Positions 11,301 to 25,632 of a stretch of DNA of 64,000 bases are shown piece by piece. Below the pieces are notes generated by a model. That model was given only the letters and a program-made list of their open reading frames with translations, was not told the origin of the DNA and did no database searches. The stretch is from contig CM033113.1 in the NCBI GenBank assembly GCA_019321725.1, positions 7,378,001-7,442,000 of the forward strand, written 5' to 3'. Made by a program: the position numbers and the translations under genes. Each line of letters starts with the position of its first letter. Position 1 is the stretch's first letter. This DNA comes from Paulownia fortunei. Its lineage: Eukaryota > Streptophyta > Magnoliopsida > Lamiales > Paulowniaceae.

Positions 11301-14300
11301 TCTAAAGAATATAAAATCATGAAGAAAAAAGAAACATAACTTCCACAGTGCACTTGACATTTACTATCATGCATAATAAAATACAAAAAGAATTGGCAAA
11401 TATTTGATTTCATATAGTTAAGGTTTGTCAACCAAAAAAAAAATGGCCTCAGTTTGCGAAATAATTAAAAATAGCTGCACAGACACACAGAGGTGCAGCT
11501 ATTTAAAATCACCAAAGGGATGCTGGATCTAACACAGACAGCAATCCACCATTTTCTTCTCCCAATTTACCCTACAACTTTACCTAAAGCAAGAAATAAA
11601 CAGATATTCCATCCTTGAAACCTTGCCCCCAAGCTGTTTCCTGAAAGGCTTGTGTTTTCATAATTCGTCAGACAGGCTTTGATCATTTTTGAATTATTCC
11701 AATACTACACAGGCAAATAGAAGCCTAATTATAAACACGGCAGTGGCATGTAAGGCTCAATATCTGTCTGGACTGGCCATAGAATTATTAATCCTCTACC
11801 ACTATTTAGTCAAATTATGTATTATGCTTCTTTTAGTATGCTCCATGATATCATGATTCACATCAAATAAGGAGACACAATTAATTGGTTAGGTTCAACT
11901 ACTGGAGTCGTCACATATATATTCAAAACTCTCTCAGTATAAATAAGAAAGTTGTATAACTGAATTTGACATATATATTTAAAACCCTATCTCTACATTA
12001 AGACAGGTGTATAACTGAATCTGAGCCTACAATAAGTTTATGGTACCAAGGAATCATGGAAACATGTAAAATTATAATTGCCAGTAGTACAGATTTTCAA
12101 AATTCTTAGTGACTGGAGATGTGCAATAGCGTGCGGGCAATAAATATTAAGCTTTGGCTGGACAAAAAATTTGAAGTATCCACCAGGATCTAACAATTTA
12201 TCAAAGTATGCAATGTAATACCGAAGATTGACACTGTGTAACTAAATAGCAATTTAGCTATGCAAGTCAATATATAGTTAACTAGTAATTCCCATGTTTG
12301 AAAAGTAGAAGCCAAATTTGCAGCTTTCAAGCATGAAATGTTTCAAGTCCACCCATAAGTCACGAATAAGTTGTTAAGCACTGGACTTTTGAAGAGTTTT
12401 AATGGTTGGAAGACACTTTATGTGACTCGAACAACTTTGCATGATAGCATGGGTCAGATCAGAGGGTGATCTTAGGCTAAATGGAGAGTGTGGGTGTGTG
12501 GATTCCTTAGCTAAAAATGTGGAAAGTCAGTTGCTACTTTGTCAAATTACAGCATTTGATATTAGGGCAACCCAGTGCTGCTTAATTGTAGTTCATATAC
12601 ACATGACTAACCTGTTTGTTTGACACATCTGAAACATTAAAACACAACCAGTTTTGAGCAATATACACATATCACCACCAATAACCCCTAATTAACTTGC
12701 AGATTAAGTAGATTGGTATTCTGCCAACTTTATCCTTGCTTTACTGTTTTTTCGTCATTTTCTTTTTATAGGTATTCTTGAGGGCTTCACATGAATGCTT
12801 CTGCTATAATCTATGCACATAGAATGATTCAAGGGCAAAAGCTCCCAAGAATGATGTTTTCAGAATGGCCATAATAGCAACATCACGTCTATCTGTCATG
12901 ACATATCTTCACCTCAAAAAGAAAAACAATGAAATTTAGCAACATTAAGTTATGCTGAATCATCAGCTAAAGCATTGGCTTTTTTAATAGTATAGAAATT
13001 CTTAAAGCTGAACTAATCACGACAAAATCCCATAGCACAACATAAGGTTGGTTACATGAATTTTGTTTCAATACTTCCCTAGTTCTCAAGTAACGGCCAT
13101 TTTCAAAGTCAAACCACAAAGGCTTATTTGAGTCAGCCTCTTCATCTATATCCCACTTAATACTAGTCTCAAATTTCTCCTAATTAATAAGTAGCTGTCT
13201 CCTTGGAATGTGTCCAAACCATCTTATATGTTGCCACAATTTAAAGAAAACAAGAAGCATGTTACAAATTCGGTAAAAAATTATACCCCATAACTTGTTA
13301 CATCAATTTCCCAACACAACAGAGAAAACTAATTAAAAAGGCATTTTTGGAATCAGCTGAAGTAAACTATATTACTCAAATAAGGGATCAATATTTTGCT
13401 ACCTGATCAAGCACCATGCCAATATCTCTACCCTTTTCTACTGTATCGCGCCTTATTCTCCTCGCTAGGCGTACATCAGCATCTGCACTGGAAATTTGAT
13501 ATTATGAAAATCGAAGGAACAACAAGTACGTAAGACGATGAACCACATATCAAAACAATCCCTCAACAAATTATAGGAACAAGAACAAAAGGGCAAAGAG
13601 AAATAAGTATAAAGACTCTGACATCAACAATGCCCACAACTTATTGATTCAACAAAATTGCATGAAGAAAAGTACCTAGCAAGTAACTATAGAAATACTC
13701 TCAAATTGCACGTGGAGCAGTAACTTATTCAACTAAATATTCTTTCATAGGTCAGATCCTAAAGAGATGGTTGTGCTCCGTTGGGCTAAACTTAGGGTAT
13801 GATATGCTCTGTTTGAATTTTGCAGCAAGTTCCTTGAGCCACTCTTAGAAGAATTATGTCTTTTACATACAAGGAAAACAAAGTGAAAAAAGATAGACAT
13901 TATAATTTTATACATAAAGCAAGTCCAAATCTAAATTGAATAATGCTAAAGATTCTATTTATCCAATGTAGAATATAAAAATTCACATAATGCATATAGA
14001 ATGATGCAGATAATGGTGGACAGGAAGAAAAAGAACCTGTATCTACAAATATCTTCATATTCATAAAATCTCGGACCCGCGGATCATGAAAGATGAGTAT
14101 TCCTTCTAAAATAATGACATCTGAGGGATTTACCTGCCAAATGTAACCAAAGGGGAATAAGTTACAAAAAATGAAAAGAAAAAGAGAGAGAGGAAGAAGA
14201 AATCTTGAAAAACAATAGAAAGAAAATTACTCTTCGACTGGGGAAGACATCATTTTTATAACTCTTGAAATCATATTTTGGAATATCTACTGCCTGACCA

Positions 14301-17292
14301 TGTTTCAATTTCTCCATAATACTCAATAATTTCTCCGTGTCGAATGCGTCTGAACCAAAAAGAACAAATTTAATTAACAAAAACATGAAACTCCGGTAAT
14401 GATGCAAACCGAGAAATGCAACTGATAATTTAGTAGAGCAACATTTCCTGCCAGAACAAAGTAATCAAATTTCAGATGGCGCTTCATTGACTACTATTAT
14501 TTTAATATCTTTGGATTTCTCCTAGAATTGCTGTTATCTGAGCTAAAGACTTATTACCAATGAGGCAAGAAAGCAGATGCTGCAGTTTTAAAGAACGACA
14601 CTCCTAAGAACTATATTTTTGAGTAGTTCAAGACATATATAACTGACGAGAGCTCGACATGATAATGTGACTCTGCACAATCAATAAGAAACACGTAGAT
14701 TGAATTGGAAAATGAGCGTGAATAGAATGCAAAAGACCATAGGATGAAACGGTCATAATATGAGGACTTTAAAATGCAAATATAGTAAACTCAACCATCA
14801 AATCAAAATTTGAGCACCACATAGCATCCTCCTCATAAGCAAGAACATTATAGAACAAGATCCACATTGCTAGAGGATCATCCTTAACCAGACACGACGT
14901 ATCTTAAATAAACAGGTGGCTCAATTAAAACCAAAGAAGTGGAAAAGAACAAAAACTCTCAAAGTTCAAGGCAATACCCACCAGGATGGTCAAAGTTGTA
15001 TTCATAAACTTTTTTAAGTTCCTCTGGTGTCAAATTGTTATAAAAGGAATCCTGCCAAAATGTGTTTGTATTAGATAGAAAGACAACTTGTCAGAAGCAC
15101 CCACAGCAAAGACATTCCATAAAATTTCTGAAATGCACGTTAAACATCTAGTCTTTGCTTTACAAAGCGCAGACATGAAATGGGGAACTGACAATCTGAA
15201 CTGTTTCTGTTGGTACTAAATATTGGAAGTACAGCTGAGATTTCATGCGGTGAAAGATTACAATTAATAGATTCAAAAGGACAACAAGATACAAGGGGAG
15301 CACTCTTTTTTGTGAACTCCTGGACATATCTGAGTTATGTCAAACGCAATCATTGGATACAACCAACAGAATTAATAGGAGATATTTAGGACAGGGAGGA
15401 AAAACTTATAAATAACCAAGATAAATCCATTAACAGGACCTTAATTTGAAAAGAATAAAAGAAGAAGCTTCCACAAAGAATGCTCGTACTCTAGGGAAAA
15501 ATACTGCAAGAATACACAAATGGGAAAAGGGAAAGGATCATCAAAAGAGTAAAAGAAATAGTATGTTATGTTGCTGCATTCTTCCCTGCTGAAAGTGAAG
15601 ATTCTACAATTTCAATAAGCTCTTTCTGCATTTTCGTATTCGCACTTAATGAATGGGGAAGAGAGATGGTACCTGGTTAACAAGTACAACACGCTGATCA
15701 CGAAGCTGTTCTATAATCATATCACAAACTGTAGTCTTCCCAGATGCTGCACCTCCAGCCACTCCTGATATGCAGTGCAGAATGTTCGAGATGATCAACA
15801 TGAAGCATTTATATATTACTAAAAGAGAATGATTAAACAGGGTCCAAGAAATCTTATTCCTAAGGATAGTAGAAGAAATGACTGAGGGCATAGATACGAT
15901 TGCATTTCAACTCTAGCAAACCAGAATGTGAACAGAAATTAGAACAACTTATCATGGATTTCCTAAGAGTAACTCATGAGATTAATAACAGTGAGTCTTA
16001 ACATCTTTTTACAGCAGCAAACATAAGCCAGTTCTTCTAGAAGGTCATCCACCACATGCAGGGTTTTATCCATTCAAACCCATTGCAGCCTGATCTCATC
16101 AACATAAGAGCTCCGTTACCAAGGAATGCTAATCCTCAGCAAATCATGAATTATTCTTCAACACTTTATCTAATGCAGTATATTCATTTGGGCCTCTAAA
16201 TTGGACAATCCAAATCGTTTTTTGTAGCTTCAGACATTGATCATTATGAGGAAAAATCTGAAACATGTATTAGATAACAAGAAAAAAGAAATTGGCGGCA
16301 CTTCTTTAACAATTTGAATAGCAAGGAATTCTTCATTTCTTGAAAGATTCCATAGAATCCTTTAGTTGCTCAAAAGTTATCAGCAAACTTACCCTTTGCG
16401 CACCACATCTTTTCAAACTAGCAAATTGCAATCCTTTTGCATTTTCAAACCATGCAGTTACCTATTGGTACCATCACATACAAGTTGAAAAAGGTCTGTT
16501 TCGATGTGATTATATAACATCTAAAAAATATGATTCCACTGAAAGCAGCAGCCAATTCAAGTTCACCTAATCAGCTTAATCAATCTTACATTTACACTAT
16601 TCTATTCACATATAAGCAAATTCACCACCAATTTGCCAACAATGACTTATCATTTGATTCCAATAACCTATTTATTAGGCTCTATGATTCTAAAGCTATT
16701 AATAAATCATTAGGGTCACCAATACAATTGTATATTATGCAGAAAGTAGCATTTTTTTTTCTTATCTTGATGCATGTGGTCCACTTATCTTCCCAAAAGT
16801 ACATATATTTAATAGTCATCACTGCATCCAAAGTCCTTCACACTTGCCAATTCGACCCTGTACTGTGGTTGTCATGCACAAAGCTTTTCCTTTGAGCTAA
16901 GCAAATTTTGCATTGATCATGCAAATGCTTTAGATATCGAAAATCCGTATACATCACTTTTACGAGAGGACAGCTTCAAATTCGCTGAGTTCTAGATCAA
17001 AAATTCTAAAATTGAATAAATTGTCACCAACATGTGGCAGAACTGAAAGATATATGACTGGTTCGTATTGATCAGAATATCGCAAATTATGATAGCCTAA
17101 CATTTGGTCATCATTAGAAAAAGATAAGATGTGTGCACTACCTATGACAAAGGGTTGCTTGATATTGTCAGTTGCAGAGGTGGTTGGCTGTTCAACTACT
17201 GAAGTACTTGGATCAGTATTTTCTAAATGAAATCCAGAAAAATGAACCCCTGATGAAGCCTCTATCAGATCTTCAACTGCTTTTGAACCCAT
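8389..17292 (-). CDS. UKL4: bifunctional uridine kinase / uracil phosphoribosyltransferase-like protein (UKL4-like)
   Basis: This pyrimidine-salvage fusion has an N-terminal uridine/cytidine kinase domain and a C-terminal UPRT domain. Coding exons on the minus strand are 17292-17142, 15764-15673, 15051-14982, 14349-14231, 14133-14037, 13482-13403, 10988-10794, 10616-10533, 10429-10369, 9495-9435, 9273-9180, 9076-9004, 8777-8695 and 8538-8389. They total 1410 nt for 469 residues, all junctions are GT-AG and phase-consistent. The Walker A motif GGAASGKTT is at about residues 54-62, followed by NFDHPDAFD, then [11 protein letters not shown], the PRPP-loop DPILGTGNSA and the C-terminal uracil-site GDRYFGTDD. 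The start [12 protein letters not shown] with [12 protein letters not shown] matches the UKL3/UKL4 type rather than plastid UKL1, and looks closest to UKL4. Whether both activities are present was not testable here; in Arabidopsis some UKL members are reported with weak or no UPRT activity. Confidence 0.94.
11084..11385. repeat. tandem direct repeat (unit about 154 bp) in UKL4 intron 6
   Basis: Copy 1 spans 11084-11237 and copy 2 about 11238-11385. Both run from GAACAGAAAAAAAGGAAAC through ATACACCATATG and AATATAAAATCATGAAG to ACTTCCACAGTGCA. The two copies are highly similar, with few indels, which indicates a recent duplication inside the 2.4-kb intron (10989-13402). Confidence 0.9.
11915..12025. 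repeat. short tandem repeat pair (about 55-60 bp unit)
   Basis: Two adjacent diverged units share ACATATATAT, then AAAAC, and end with GTATAACTGAAT. They lie in UKL4 intron 6. Confidence 0.6.
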
Positions 17293-18420
17293 TTTCAGAC
17301 TGTCACTGCAAAATTAAACAATAAGAATTTAAAAGAAGAAGAAGAAGAAGAAAATACAATGTCAGAATAAGCTTCAATGGCAATATATTAAAGACTGACA
17401 AATATAATCAACGAACACCCAGAAACAAAAACACAGAGAAAGGAAAAAAGAAAAGGCTTTGAATTGAAGAAGCTTTATTTAGAACCTTGAAAAATAAATT
17501 CACAAAGAGAAAAGTTCTTGGTTCAAAATCCTCTACAGAAATGAATTTTGCGTGCATCTCACAGTCATGCAAATAGGGACAATATTTCTAAAGTAGGAAA
17601 GGTACTGGACAAGCAAACAGGGAAGTGTCATCGTCAGGTGCCCATTAAAAATCTTACAAAGCAAACTTTTATTGGCACACTCTATTCTTAGGTTCCCAAT
17701 CACGTCGAAGTGGCTTCACCAATTACCAACCATCAATAGCAAATTGCACCAGACGCAACAGATCAAAGAGATCAAGTTTCAAGAGACACTAGAAAACAAG
17801 TCCACAACCTTTAAGTATGACCATGTAAATGTTATCCCATTTACTAGCATTCTTAAATGAATCACTGAACTTGATAAGCACCTCAAAAGAATAATAAAAG
17901 AAAGCCCAGAAAATAGTGCCAAGAAGTTTGAATATTGCTGTATTTGCAGTACGTCTTCTGGCCAGTTTAAGTCGAATTTTGAACTCTCCTCAGACAATAG
18001 CTGCCATTTGCTATTTAATAGAAAACAAAAAAAAAAAAAAGGCTGACAAATTTTAAAAATACAAGATCGAATTAAGACGTAAAGTTCACAAATCCTTAGC
18101 AAATGCAAACTATTGAAACGTGATCTTAGCAGCTATCCAGACAAACACACTATTCCAATGATGCAGAAAACATAGTATTATTCCAAATAATGAAAATATT
18201 AAAAAAATTAGAAACAAAACATTGCCGTAAATGAAGCAATTTATACATCAAGATTCATCAATGTAGTTTCCAAATATACCTGACGATTATAATCTACGGC
18301 GCTACAACTTCAATGAATGCGGCTTCGCGGCGATTTCTTGGATTTCAAACTGTAAGAGTGAGAGAGACTAGAGGGTTCTAGCTGAGTTTCGTTTCGTTTC
18401 GTTTCGTTTGTTTTCGTTTG
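17293..18420 (-). promoter_or_regulatory. UKL4 5' UTR with a 5'-UTR intron
   Basis: A good acceptor (TTTTGCAG) ends at 17306, 13 bases before the ATG. A donor (CAG/GTATAT) at 18280/18279 would close an upstream non-coding exon containing a GAAAC pentamer run (read on the minus strand; 18386-18410). This suggests a 5'-UTR intron of about 974 bp (18279-17306). No transcript evidence is available. Confidence 0.55.
18386..18410. repeat. (GTTTC)n pentanucleotide microsatellite
   Basis: Four to five GTTTC units lie within or just upstream of the inferred UKL4 first non-coding exon. Confidence 0.9.
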
Positions 18421-19775
18421 CGCAGGATACAGAAATGATGAATTTATAGAGAAAGACGAGGTTCGAGGTTTCACATAAATGGGGGTTCAGATTTAGCGAA
18501 ATTACAGTGGGACCCCTTCCCTACGGCGATTTAAACCTCTGTATATGCGCATTGCTTTTCTTTCTTTGCTCGGTCATTGACTCATTGTGGTCAGTGAAAG
18601 AAGGAAATCCATAAGCGATCAGAGAATTCACCGCCAGGTTTGCATGTGGGACCCAATGCTTGTCGAGGTGGGGTTTGATTGTAAGCGGTTGGTTATGCGT
18701 GAGCCATAGTGGTTGTCGTGCTTTGCCGGATCCTATCCGTTGATTTGGAGGTGGCTGGGTCCCGCCAAGATTCCCAGAAGATGCAGGGCCCCGATAAAGT
18801 TTTGAGGGGATATTTTGAATTTTCACCCCGATAAAGTAAAAAATATATCCATAAATATTTATTGAGCATGTCGCTTTTGGATTGTGAAAATATAATCAGA
18901 GAAAAATTTCGAGTGTGACATAATTTTTAATGGGTTTTAAATCTACTAGATATATTATCTTTAATAAATTTCAAATAATTAATTTTTTAATTTAAATTAT
19001 TATAATAAATTTTAAAATTTATATAATATAGAGTTGTTTAAAGTTATTTTTTCAAATCATCCCTCGAATTAAAATTCTTTTATCCAAACCAACTTAAGGT
19101 CACATTTCGATTGAAGAATTTGGGAACTAAGAATTATAAATTCTTAATAACGAATTTATCATATTTGTCTGAATAATTTTAATTTATAATAAATTTTAAA
19201 ATTCCATTAGCACCCACTTTAAGTAATTATCTTTATTATTTATAATGAATTTTAAATTTACTTAATATTAAAATTATTTGAAATTCTTAATTGTATTTAT
19301 CAAATCCAAATTCATATGCTTAACTATAGATTAATGTGTAACAATTAATTGTAATTATGTTAATTGTATTAAGGAGACTGCATGACACATTACAATTACC
19401 AACTACTTAACTTCATAGTAACTCTCCGATTTTTAAGTGAAAAATATCGCAATTTTGATTTTCTATAGTGACATCTCAATTTTGATTTTCAAATATATGG
19501 TGACAACTAGAGTCACAATCTCAATTATGATAAAGGGGGCCCGGAAGGTACATTTGCGAATATATTTTTCATTTCAAATCCTATGATATCATTTATTATA
19601 TTGATTATATATTTTGCATATAAAGTTTTATATATAATAAATAATAAATACAATACAATAAAAAAATTATATCTAGTACATTTGAGTACCTAGTACTTCA
19701 GAATTGTCAAGAGTGACCTGGTACGGCTAATGAAGGGAAACGTGATTCACGAAGCCAAATCCGGCGACGTTGCTT

Positions 19776-19949
19776 GCTTTGCTCAAACTAAGACATATCC
19801 GTCAGACAAGAGATGCCTAGTACAGTTGCCTGGACCAATGGCATTTAATTCAATTCGTGCTTTGCTCAACTAAGACGCATCCCTCGGGCAAAGAGATGTC
19901 TAGTATAGTACTATAGTTGCCTGGGCCAATGGCATTTCTTTCAATTCCA
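19776..19949. repeat. tandem direct repeat, unit about 83-90 bp
   Basis: Copy 1 (19776-19858) and copy 2 (19859 to about 19949) both run from GCTTTGCTCAA through CAAGAGATG or its variant to TTGCCTGG-CCAATGGCATTT. Copy 2 has a few extra bases (TACTATAG) in the middle. Confidence 0.88.
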
Positions 19950-21164
19950 GATAGTGTAAATACTTTGAAGTTGAGAGAATTTACAATTTTATTTTTTATT
20001 TTTAACTTTGGAAAGTTCAAAAGTTGGGGTGAGATAAATTGGATTTGTTTGTACAATTGTGTTTACTACTAATTTGAATTTAATGAATCTTAATCTCATT
20101 CCACAACTAATGAAGTTTTAGTTAAGTGGGATTTGGGAAGACTGAGGGCTCTCGTGACTAAAATGTTTTGGTTCAAGTTTTATTAATGCAGGTATTAGTC
20201 TATTTATATAATAATTTTTTATTAATATCAAATATTTTAATATCATAAATGATATAATTGTTTATACTTAATATCTATCATCAATCAACTATTATAAAAA
20301 TAAATAAATACCTAAACATCTTGTTGAATTCCAAACCAAAATCTTATAATTGCCCTCAATTTTGTTACTTGATTTAGCTTCATTGACTTGATTTAACTAG
20401 GGATGTTAATTGATTGGGGCTGAAACAAGTTTGGCCAAAACACAGACTCGTTTGATAAGAAAAAATTGAACTCAAGTCCCTCCCTATCTCGCCCCATACC
20501 CAAAATCCAGCGGTTCAACATGCCGATTAGTTGAAAATAAAAAAAAAAAAATTATTTTATTTTAGTTACTTTTATTTTTGTATGACCATTGAGGTTTTAC
20601 ATTTTTTACTTAATTTTTTATTTTGATTATTTTTTTCTTTTTTCTAATTACTAAAAGTGTAATAGTATTGATTTATAAGAGATAAATATAATTATTATGT
20701 GTCTCATTATTTTATAATGTTTCATATAATTTATATGTACATTTGCTTCAATTTTAATATAATTTACTCATAATGCATGTTTATATTGAGTTGTATATAA
20801 GTTAATTATAATATTTTTGAATTGAAATTGATGTTTGAAAATAGTTTTGAAATAATTTTTGAATTGATATAATAATATTGCAGTATACACAATCACTTAA
20901 TTCACAAAAGGTAAACTAATTAGTAATCACAAAATATATTTTATGCTAAAAATAATCATAATACAAGGGCATTTTGATCCACTAAGATCCATTACCGAGC
21001 CAAACCCAGTCGGATTTAAAGAATTAAAACACTTAACCCTGGTCCAAGACCCATTCAATAATGCTTGGATTCATTTTGATTTATTATCAATTTAAGTTTG
21101 AACTCATTCCGAACAAAATAAATTTATTTTGAAATTTGATTTTTCACGATCCCAAATATTATTT

Positions 21165-24100
21165 CAATTTGTAACAATATCAAGTCAATCAATCAAGTCA
21201 TGAAAGTTATGTCCAATTTTTTTAATTTTTTTTTTAACAATTTTAATGTCATAAAATACGTAAATCAAAATTCTTATTACATTGTTTATAATCAATACAA
21301 TTTGCAATTAATTTATTAAATTTTGATTTTGTCTTCAAGAAGAAATCAAGTTTCACTGATAACAAACAAAAAATTGAACATTCAATTTTGGGAAGAGGTA
21401 GTACTATATATTCAAGTGTTTGTGAAATAGCGTATGTCATGACCCACCCAAGTGAATGCGTGCTATTCAGGCAACTAAAGTCATGCTGATGTTGTTCGTC
21501 TCAAAACACGCTTACGCAACAAAAACATGCCTAGGTATATATAATCACATTGGATTTTTTATTTTAATATAATATTTCATATTATATTTATATAATATAT
21601 GTATAAAATATTTTTAAAATATAAAATTAATATTAATTATATGCTCATGACATAAATATATAATATAAAATACGAAATTAAAATAGAGAAATTAAAGCAA
21701 TATAGTGGTGTTCTCCTTATACCACATGAAAAAAAAATGAAAATGCTTTGTAGATATATATTATAAGAAAGGTAACGTCAAATATAAATGGAGTTTGAAG
21801 GAAAAATTAGACAAGAATAATTATATACTATATATACATTTCATATAATTTTTGCTACACTTAACATCTGCGGTCAAGGAAATAAAAGTACAATTTTTAT
21901 TTTATTAATTTTTAAATTTAAATAATTTTATTATAGAATTATTTCCAATATTGTGTATTAAATGACATCATCTCGGCCCAAATTATAGTTTCCGATTCGA
22001 CTATCAGATTTTAGTGAGAAAAATATTAAAAAAATATTTTTTTATTTTAAATGATTGTATTATATACTTAATTTAAAAAAAAAACTTTTTATTCTTCTCA
22101 TCAAAATTCGAAAACAAAATTGACAACCTTTTTATGAATAACGTGTTTTCTACAGACTTGGCCTCCTCTGTCAAAAATTAGTTCAAATGAAGGAAACATT
22201 TTTGCGTACTAATTAATATAACCACGTTTACACGGTCTAACTTTACATCTTATGCATGTAATCCAACTAATGATCTTTGTTGATGGTATTTTATATTTTT
22301 TCGTTATAAAATGATTAATTACATCATTACATAAGTATATCAATAGTCAATTCAATATAATTATTTATAACTAATTAATTTAGTTTGATTAAAAGTTAAA
22401 TCCAGTTAACTTAATTAGCATTAATGCATTTTATGTCAACTATACATGTTAACTGGTTGCTTTTTCATGTATTAATATCATAATATATTATAGAAAACTT
22501 GGTTTAAATTAAGATCTAAATGAATTTTGGGTGTTTGTTAGATTTGTAATACTACACCTGTATTTGAATGTCCAATTTGAAACAATATAAAGTCAATCAA
22601 TCAAGTTATGAAAACTTATGTCCAATTTATTTTGTTATTTTTTAACAATTTTGATGTCATAAAATACGCAAATCATAGTTATTATTATATTATTTATTAT
22701 CAATCCATTTTTAATTGATTTAATTGGAACAAAAATCAAGTTTGACTGATAACAAGCAAAAAATTGAACATTAAATTTTGGGAAGAGGTAGTACTATATA
22801 TTCAAGTGTTACCCAAGTGAATGCGTGCGATTCAGGCAACCAAGTCATGCTGATGTTGTTCATCTCTCAACACGCTTAGGGAACAAAAACATGTCTAGAT
22901 ATATATAAATTTCTATTTTAACATAATATTTTATTTTATATTTATATAATATATATACATTATGTATATAAAATATTTTTTTAATTATATAATTAAATTA
23001 ATTATATACACGCGATATATGAATGTATAACATAAAAATATAAAATTAAAATATAAAACTTGAAATAATATATAATTGCTTGTAATAATGGCTCTGTTCT
23101 CCTTGCATCACATGAAAAGAAATAAAAAGAAATGCTTTGTAGATTAATATAAGTAAAGGCAACGTCAAATTTAAACTGAGTTTGAAGGAAAATTTTGACA
23201 AAGAATAATTATATACTATATATATTTAACATAAATTCAATCTGACGCTTAACACTTGCTATCAAGCAAAAAACAAAGTACATAATTTTTATTCTAGAAT
23301 TATTTCCAACACTGTATTTTACAAAGAGCTGTAATGGTTCTTAATATATATTTTTAATTTATCTTTTCAAGAACCATATTTTTGAAATTATTTTCATCAA
23401 TAATGCATACATATATTGATACTTCTCATTAGCAAAACACACGCATGTGAAGCCCAGCATACAAAATTAGGTGGCTTAGGAAATATCATAATTAATTTAT
23501 GTAATTTCTGGCTTTTTTCCTATATATTTTTTATTACCTTTTTCTTTGTAGATTTCAATTTTTACAAATTCACTTTTTTTAACATTTATTTTTCTTTGGC
23601 ATTGATCGTTGGGCAGTGAATTGGCTGTGAGCTTCTATTTAACACTTCAAGAGTTGTTTAATAATTGGCCCGGACTATGTCCTCGTCTATATCATTAGGC
23701 GATTAATCTCCGCCCAAATTAGAGCTTCGGATTCTATTATTGAATTTTAGTGGAAAAAATATTTAAAAAAAAATATTTTTTATTTTAAATGATTGAATTT
23801 TATACTTTATTTTTTAAATTAATTTTTTTTTCTCATCAAAATTCAAAATCGAACGTCAAAACTCTATTGCTATCAGATTGACAATCTTTTATGAATAACG
23901 TGTTTTCTAAGAAAACGTTTTTGCGTGCTAATTAATATACCCACATTTACACGGTCTAACTTTACATCCTATGTATGTAATCCAACTAATGATCTTTGTT
24001 GATGGTATTTATATTTTTCGTTATAAAATGATTAATTATATAATTACATAAGTAATTCAATACAATTATTTATAACTAATTAATTTAAGTTGATTAACAG

Positions 24101-24249
24101 TTAAATCCAGTTAACTTAATTAGCATTAATGCATTTTGTGTCAACTATACATGTTAATTGATTGCTCATTCATGTATTAATATCATAATATATTATAGTA
24201 AACTTGGTTTAAATTAAGATCTAAATGAATTTTGGGTGTTTGTTAGATT
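21165..24249. repeat. large diverged tandem duplication (units about 1.38 and 1.68 kb)
   Basis: Unit A (about 21165-22544) and unit B (about 22568-24249) match in order along their length. Shared blocks include AGTCAATCAATCAAGT at 21181 and 22589, CCCAAGTGAATGCGTGC at 21446 and 22810, AATGCTTTGTAGAT at 21741 and 23130, ACACGGTCTAACTTTACATC near 22220 and 23950, and CTAAATGAATTTTGGGTGTT near the unit ends. Unit B has about 360 extra bases near 23330-23690. No coding frame is conserved between the units. Confidence 0.85.
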
Positions 24250-24265
24250 AAGCTAAAGAAATAAT

Positions 24266-24658
24266 TAGGAGTGTTCACAAAATAAACTGACTCAATCAAA
24301 ATGAAGCCGAAAATGATATACGTAACAAAACGAACTTAAAAGTTTAGTTCAATGTTCCGTTTTTATTTTTAGAAAAATTTAGCATTAGTTCGATTTTGAT
24401 ATTCAAGAATCGAATTAATTTTTACATATTTTTGTATATAATTATTTGTATTATTATTTATTTTTATACTTTCTTTTTATTTTTTACTCACTAAAACAAA
24501 AAAATAAATAAATAAGAATTTCAATTATGATTTTATTATTTGACCTTTTAACTATTTTATTATTTTTACTTTTTAAAATTTGATTAACTGAATTACTGAA
24601 ATGAAAAATAAAAAAAATATGGTAACAACTGAACATAATCGATTTGTGTGCACTCATG
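24266..24658. mobile_element. candidate MITE (hAT-like ends), decayed
   Basis: The left end TAGGAGTGTTCACAAAAT and the reverse complement of the right end (CATGAGTGCACACAAAT) form an imperfect terminal inverted repeat around a roughly 390-bp, AT-rich non-coding body. The flanking 8-mers (GAAATAAT and GATATATA) match only partly, so target-site duplication is not established. It lies directly against the end of the large tandem duplication. Confidence 0.45.
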
Positions 24659-25403
24659 GATATATATAACACATAATTATTTACTATATTTTTGGTGAAA
24701 CACTTAAATTTACCGTAATTTTTTTTTCTTTTTAATAATATTATATTAAAAACCAACCTTTGCGGCCACCTATAATTCAGCTTTTCATTTTCTTCTGATC
24801 ACAATTCGATCAATAAAAAATATACTTTCACATTGTTTTTATTACCTTTTTTTCTAAATAATTAGGGTTCTATGATAATTCAATCATTTATTTACTACCC
24901 CTCCCACACTCTCATTGTCTTTCTGAAAAAAATTGATGCCCACTTCTTCTTTTTTTATATTTTTTTTAATTTTCCGAGCCGTGGGAGGATCACAGTGTTG
25001 GTGAAAAATGCCACAAAAATTACTGCTGCTGCTGCTGCAATTTGAAAATGGGTCAGAGGATCCATGGAATCATTTGAATGGAGGGGATCCAACGTTTCAA
25101 AAGGGGCACGACCACTTGGGACTTTTTGGCTCCTGTTTGTTTCAAATTTCCAACGTACACTTTCTTTATTACATTCACCCACATTGTTACTTGATTTGAT
25201 TATTACATTTACAGGATCATAAATTACTCTCACCAACATCAGGGCAGTAAAAATGTAAATCAGTTCTAATTATGTTAGCTAAATTTTTAATTAATTTTTT
25301 TTGAAAATATTAGGTCAATTCTCTTTTATAGTATAAAGTGGTCTAAAAGAAGCAACTACCAAAAATGACATTGACGTAGGAAAAAGTATGTTTGCATGCT
25401 TTA

Positions 25404-25632
25404 TGTTCCATTTGGATTTATGGATTTAAAATTAAAAATTTCAAATTTATAATAACAAATACACTGAACTTGTTTGGATAATATTAGGATATAATGGATT
25501 TCAAATTATTAAATTCTTATATTTAACTAATTTTTAAGTCATTTGGTTGGATTTTAAATTTATTTTATATGGAGTAATTAAAATTATTGCTCTAATTTTT
25601 TTTTAAAATCCAAATTATCCCATCTAAATGCA
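25404..25632. mobile_element. possible small MITE-like element
   Basis: The segment begins TTCCATTTGGATTTATGG and ends with a rough inverse of it (TTTTAAAATCCAAATTATCC). A related arrangement occurs at about 19098-19325. No target-site duplication is clear, so this is a weak call. Confidence 0.3.

Noticed and set aside
24955..25239. A 94-residue minus-strand frame with an Ala run and a hydrophobic end
   Set aside because: The Ala run comes from a CTG/CAG repeat, the frame has no family resemblance, and it lies in AT-rich intergenic DNA.
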